Positions 61,737-64,000 of a stretch of DNA of 64,000 bases are shown piece by piece. Every line of letters starts with the position of its first letter. Position 1 is the first letter of the stretch. Location: contig OX459100.1 of the NCBI GenBank assembly GCA_949775045.1, positions 11,905,947-11,969,946 of the forward strand, written 5' to 3'. This DNA comes from Metridium senile (lineage: Eukaryota; Cnidaria; Anthozoa; Actiniaria; Metridiidae). The translations under genes were made by a program, and so were the position numbers. The notes beneath the pieces were generated by a model, which did not search any database, was not told the origin of the DNA, and worked only from the letters and a program-made list of their open reading frames with translations.

Positions 61737-63838
61737 AATACAATACAATACAATACAATATACTTTATTTTACGAGGGAAAAAAACACGTATTAACACTA
61801 TAAAGGTTATCTAACATACGGCCCTCTAAATAAATAAATAATTAAGCTAAATGTAATAACAATATGTATGAATTATACATTACTAATATTTTATGATAGA
61901 TAAGTTTGTGATAGTTTGAGTTCAGATAATTAAGTTAAGATATAATGATAGTTAATGACACTACTAGACTAAACAATAGGAACAAAAAACGTAAGACTAC
62001 TACTAGACTAAAACAATAATTACTAAGAGATACAAGTTAAGGTAAAGATACGGTGAAGCAAATAAAGATTAAGAAGAAATACAGTTACAACTCAAAAGAA
62101 ACCTACAATTAAAGCAGAAACGTTCTTCCAGGTGGTCAATACAGTTAAGCTTAAGACGAAAGTATTTACGGATTCTAAGTTTAATTGCTGTTGTTCTAGA
62201 GGTTAAAGCATCGAGAGTAGATGCTTCTGACATAGCGAGTTGTTTGCAATCCGTTTCAAGTGCATTAAAAAGAGTAGAAGCACTGTAATGAAATGTTCGC
62301 TTGCCAAGGTCTGTGCGAGGGTAAGTCAATTTAAGATCGTGTAGACAAGCTCTAGTACGTGCATGCTGACGAGTGGCAGATAAGAATTTGAATTTAGTTT
62401 TGAAACAAGATGGAGCATTAGGGTTTAAAAGTATGTTAAAGAGAAGAAGAATCTTCCTTAGCTTAATGAGGTCAAAAACTGGAATCCATTTGAGTTTGGA
62501 GAAAAGAAAAACAGAAGGAGTAGAGAAGTCAGCGTTCAAGAGAATGCGAGCTGCTCGCTTTTGAAGATAGAGAATTCTTAACAAGAGGGTTTTGGAACAA
62601 TTTCCCCAGGCAACAGAGCAATAAATAATAGTAGTATGAATGCAAGAATTATAAAAGAGAAGAGCACAGTCATGACTTAGGAAAGGCTTAATCCTACGCA
62701 GTAAGGCTAGCCTGCTAGAAATAATAGAACAAATATTGTCAATGTGGCAAGCCCAAGTGAGATGGCTGTCTAAAGTAACGCCGAGCATTTTGGCAAACTC
62801 AACCTGATCAATTTCTATATTGTTCAGGGTAACTGAAAGCGATTTGTCCTCAATGAACCTGGACTTTTGAGAAGATAAAATGAGCATAGATTTGGTCTTT
62901 GACGTGTTGACTGCCATTTTGTTTTGATCAGCCCATTCTGAAATATCATTAGCAACATGATTGAGTTGGAGTTGAATGTCGTTGATAGAAGAACCAGTTG
63001 TTAGTATAGTGGTGTCATCGGCGAACATTGTAGAATTAGAGTGAGAAATTTTAGAAGGGAGATCATTAATAAATAAAAGAAAAAAGAGAGGTCCAAGAAT
63101 GCTTCCCTGAGGAACACCAACTGTGACAGGAAGCGAATCAGATAATATACTCTTGAAGGAGGTACGTTGGCAACGACTACTAAGATAGGAAGTGAACCAA
63201 TCCAATGCTGATAAAGAAGAACCATAAATCTTAAGTTTAAGAAGTAAAGTGCAGTGATCAACAAGGTCAAAGGCCTTCTTAAGGTCAATAAGAAGAATAC
63301 CATTTAAAAGTTTGTTATCCATATTAGTGAGAAGTTTGTCAGTGAGATCCGTAACAGCTAGCTCACACGAGCGAAATTTCCTAAATCCGAATTGATTGTC
63401 AGTAAGAAGATTGTGTTCGGTTAGGAAATCATAGAAAGATATATGGACGTGACGTTCGAGCACTTTAGAAATAATTGCAAGAACAGAGATTGGACGGAAG
63501 TTAGAGCAATCGAAAAGTGAACCAGCTTTAAACAAAGGAGAAACTTTGGCAATTTTCCACAAATCAGGAAAAACACCAGAAGTGATACTGAGGTTATAGA
63601 TCTTAGTGAGAATAGGAGAGATTGATGGCGCTGCTAATTTAAGAAAATGACCATTAAGTCCATCCAAACCAGCAGCCTTCCTAGAAGACAAGTGCTGAAG
63701 TGAATTAAGTACGAAAGATTCTGTAATAGCGGGAATAGTAAAAAAGGCATTAGGCGGGAGTTTAGAGTTAACGAAGTTAATAAGATAATCCCAGTTGGGA
63801 TTTGAATTATCGTTAAGCTTAACAGAAGCCGTAATGTT
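61737..63838 (-). mobile_element. 5'-truncated CR1/L2-like LINE (antisense in the kinesin gene)
   Basis: On the minus strand it runs from about 63838 to a (TATTG)n tail at 61737-61762, with an AATAAA just before the tail (TAAAATAAAGTATATTG). The endonuclease half is missing; sequence starts within ORF2. It lies inside an ATC/ACC array, which supports one insertion followed by no major rearrangement. Confidence 0.85.
62069..63838 (-). CDS. Reverse transcriptase (partial ORF2 of the LINE)
   Basis: About 589 residues are open and intact from the truncation point to a stop at 62069. The next 54 codons upstream (to 64000) are only the GTG/ATG microsatellite. RT motifs in order: SRKAAGLDGLNG; FRPISVLAIISKVLE; LLTDNQFGFRKFRSCELAV; LIDLKKAFDLVDH (catalytic Asp); GVPQGSILGPLFFLLFINDL; MFADDTTI (catalytic YADD-type box, near 63011-63035); and LGVTLDSHLTW. 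The C-terminus (YLQKRAARILL, LKWIPVFDLIKLRKILLLFN) is typical of CR1/L2/jockey-type elements. No frameshift or stop, so the copy is young or was constrained. There is no apurinic endonuclease domain, so it cannot be autonomous. Confidence 0.9.
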   Translation of the reverse strand, partial: NITASVKLNDNSNPNWDYLINFVNSKLPPNAFFTIPAITESFVLNSLQHLSSRKAAGLDGLNGHFLKLAAPSISPILTKIYNLSITSGVFPDLWKIAKVSPLFKAGSLFDCSNFRPISVLAIISKVLERHVHISFYDFLTEHNLLTDNQFGFRKFRSCELAVTDLTDKLLTNMDNKLLNGILLIDLKKAFDLVDHCTLLLKLKIYGSSLSALDWFTSYLSSRCQRTSFKSILSDSLPVTVGVPQGSILGPLFFLLFINDLPSKISHSNSTMFADDTTILTTGSSINDIQLQLNHVANDISEWADQNKMAVNTSKTKSMLILSSQKSRFIEDKSLSVTLNNIEIDQVEFAKMLGVTLDSHLTWACHIDNICSIISSRLALLRRIKPFLSHDCALLFYNSCIHTTIIYCSVAWGNCSKTLLLRILYLQKRAARILLNADFSTPSVFLFSKLKWIPVFDLIKLRKILLLFNILLNPNAPSCFKTKFKFLSATRQHARTRACLHDLKLTYPRTDLGKRTFHYSASTLFNALETDCKQLAMSEASTLDALTSRTTAIKLRIRKYFRLKLNCIDHLEERFCFNCRFLLSCNCISS

Positions 63839-64000
63839 CACCATTATCACCACCATTATCATCATCACAACTACCACCACCATCATCATCACCATTATCA
63901 CCACCACCACCACCATTATCACCACCACCACCATCACAACTACCACCATCATCATCACCATTATCACCACCACCATCACCACCATCATCACCACCACCAC
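63839..64000. repeat. ATC/ACC trinucleotide array, right of the LINE
   Basis: (CCACCATTATCA)-type triplets run from the LINE truncation point to the window edge. Confidence 0.92.

Noticed and set aside
62373..62564. 63-codon plus-strand open frame
   Set aside because: Antisense shadow of the LINE reverse transcriptase.

Overview
The window is AT-rich animal nuclear DNA. It has spliced genes with GT-AG introns from about 80 bp to 4.5 kb, CCAAT-type promoters, polyadenylation signals, a non-LTR retrotransposon, tRNA-derived SINE-like repeats, and very many fold-back (MITE-like) elements and simple repeats. There is no operon structure. The mix of gene families (PSKH1, a single E2F4/5-type gene, a KIF28/KLP-6-type kinesin) and several repeat motifs fit a cnidarian, probably an anthozoan. 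That taxonomic call is inference; no marker gene fixes it.

Layout, left to right. (1) 1-2824: possible 3' part of a plus-strand gene. Three coding-like blocks are present, but they do not join cleanly and the family was not recognised. (2) 2825-16240: gene-poor DNA with tandem repeats, fold-back elements and two weak coding-like fragments. (3) 16241-22341 (+): a complete two-exon PSKH1-type protein kinase gene, 646 aa, split by a 4.2 kb intron; a cluster of CCAAT boxes lies upstream. (4) 22342-30194: intergenic DNA with a 200 bp pentanucleotide array and several hairpins. (5) 30195-37972 (+): a complete six-exon E2F4/5-type gene, 321 aa. It has an E2F-consensus site and a CCAAT box upstream, and its fourth intron holds five separate fold-back elements. 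(6) 37973-44321: intergenic; a minisatellite that overlaps the E2F stop codon, nested MITEs and a 400 bp near-perfect hairpin. (7) 44322 to the right edge (+): the 5' part of a kinesin-3 gene closest in recall to KIF28/KLP-6. I could read 20 coding exons plus one doubtful one (motor, neck coil, FHA); the C-terminal part lies outside the window. Its introns are loaded with simple repeats. A 5'-truncated CR1/L2-like LINE lies antisense to it at 61737-63838.

The three assembled genes are independent and on the same strand: a membrane-anchored kinase, a cell-cycle transcription factor and a motor protein. No shared pathway is implied. I found no obviously new multi-gene system. The most interesting signals are repeat biology: a 390 bp hAT-like MITE with perfect termini and an 8 bp target duplication that carries a tRNA-like pol III promoter; an exon encoding the kinesin P-loop flanked by complementary repeats; a repeat array bearing decoy splice acceptors that runs into a real acceptor; and a candidate E2F feedback site.
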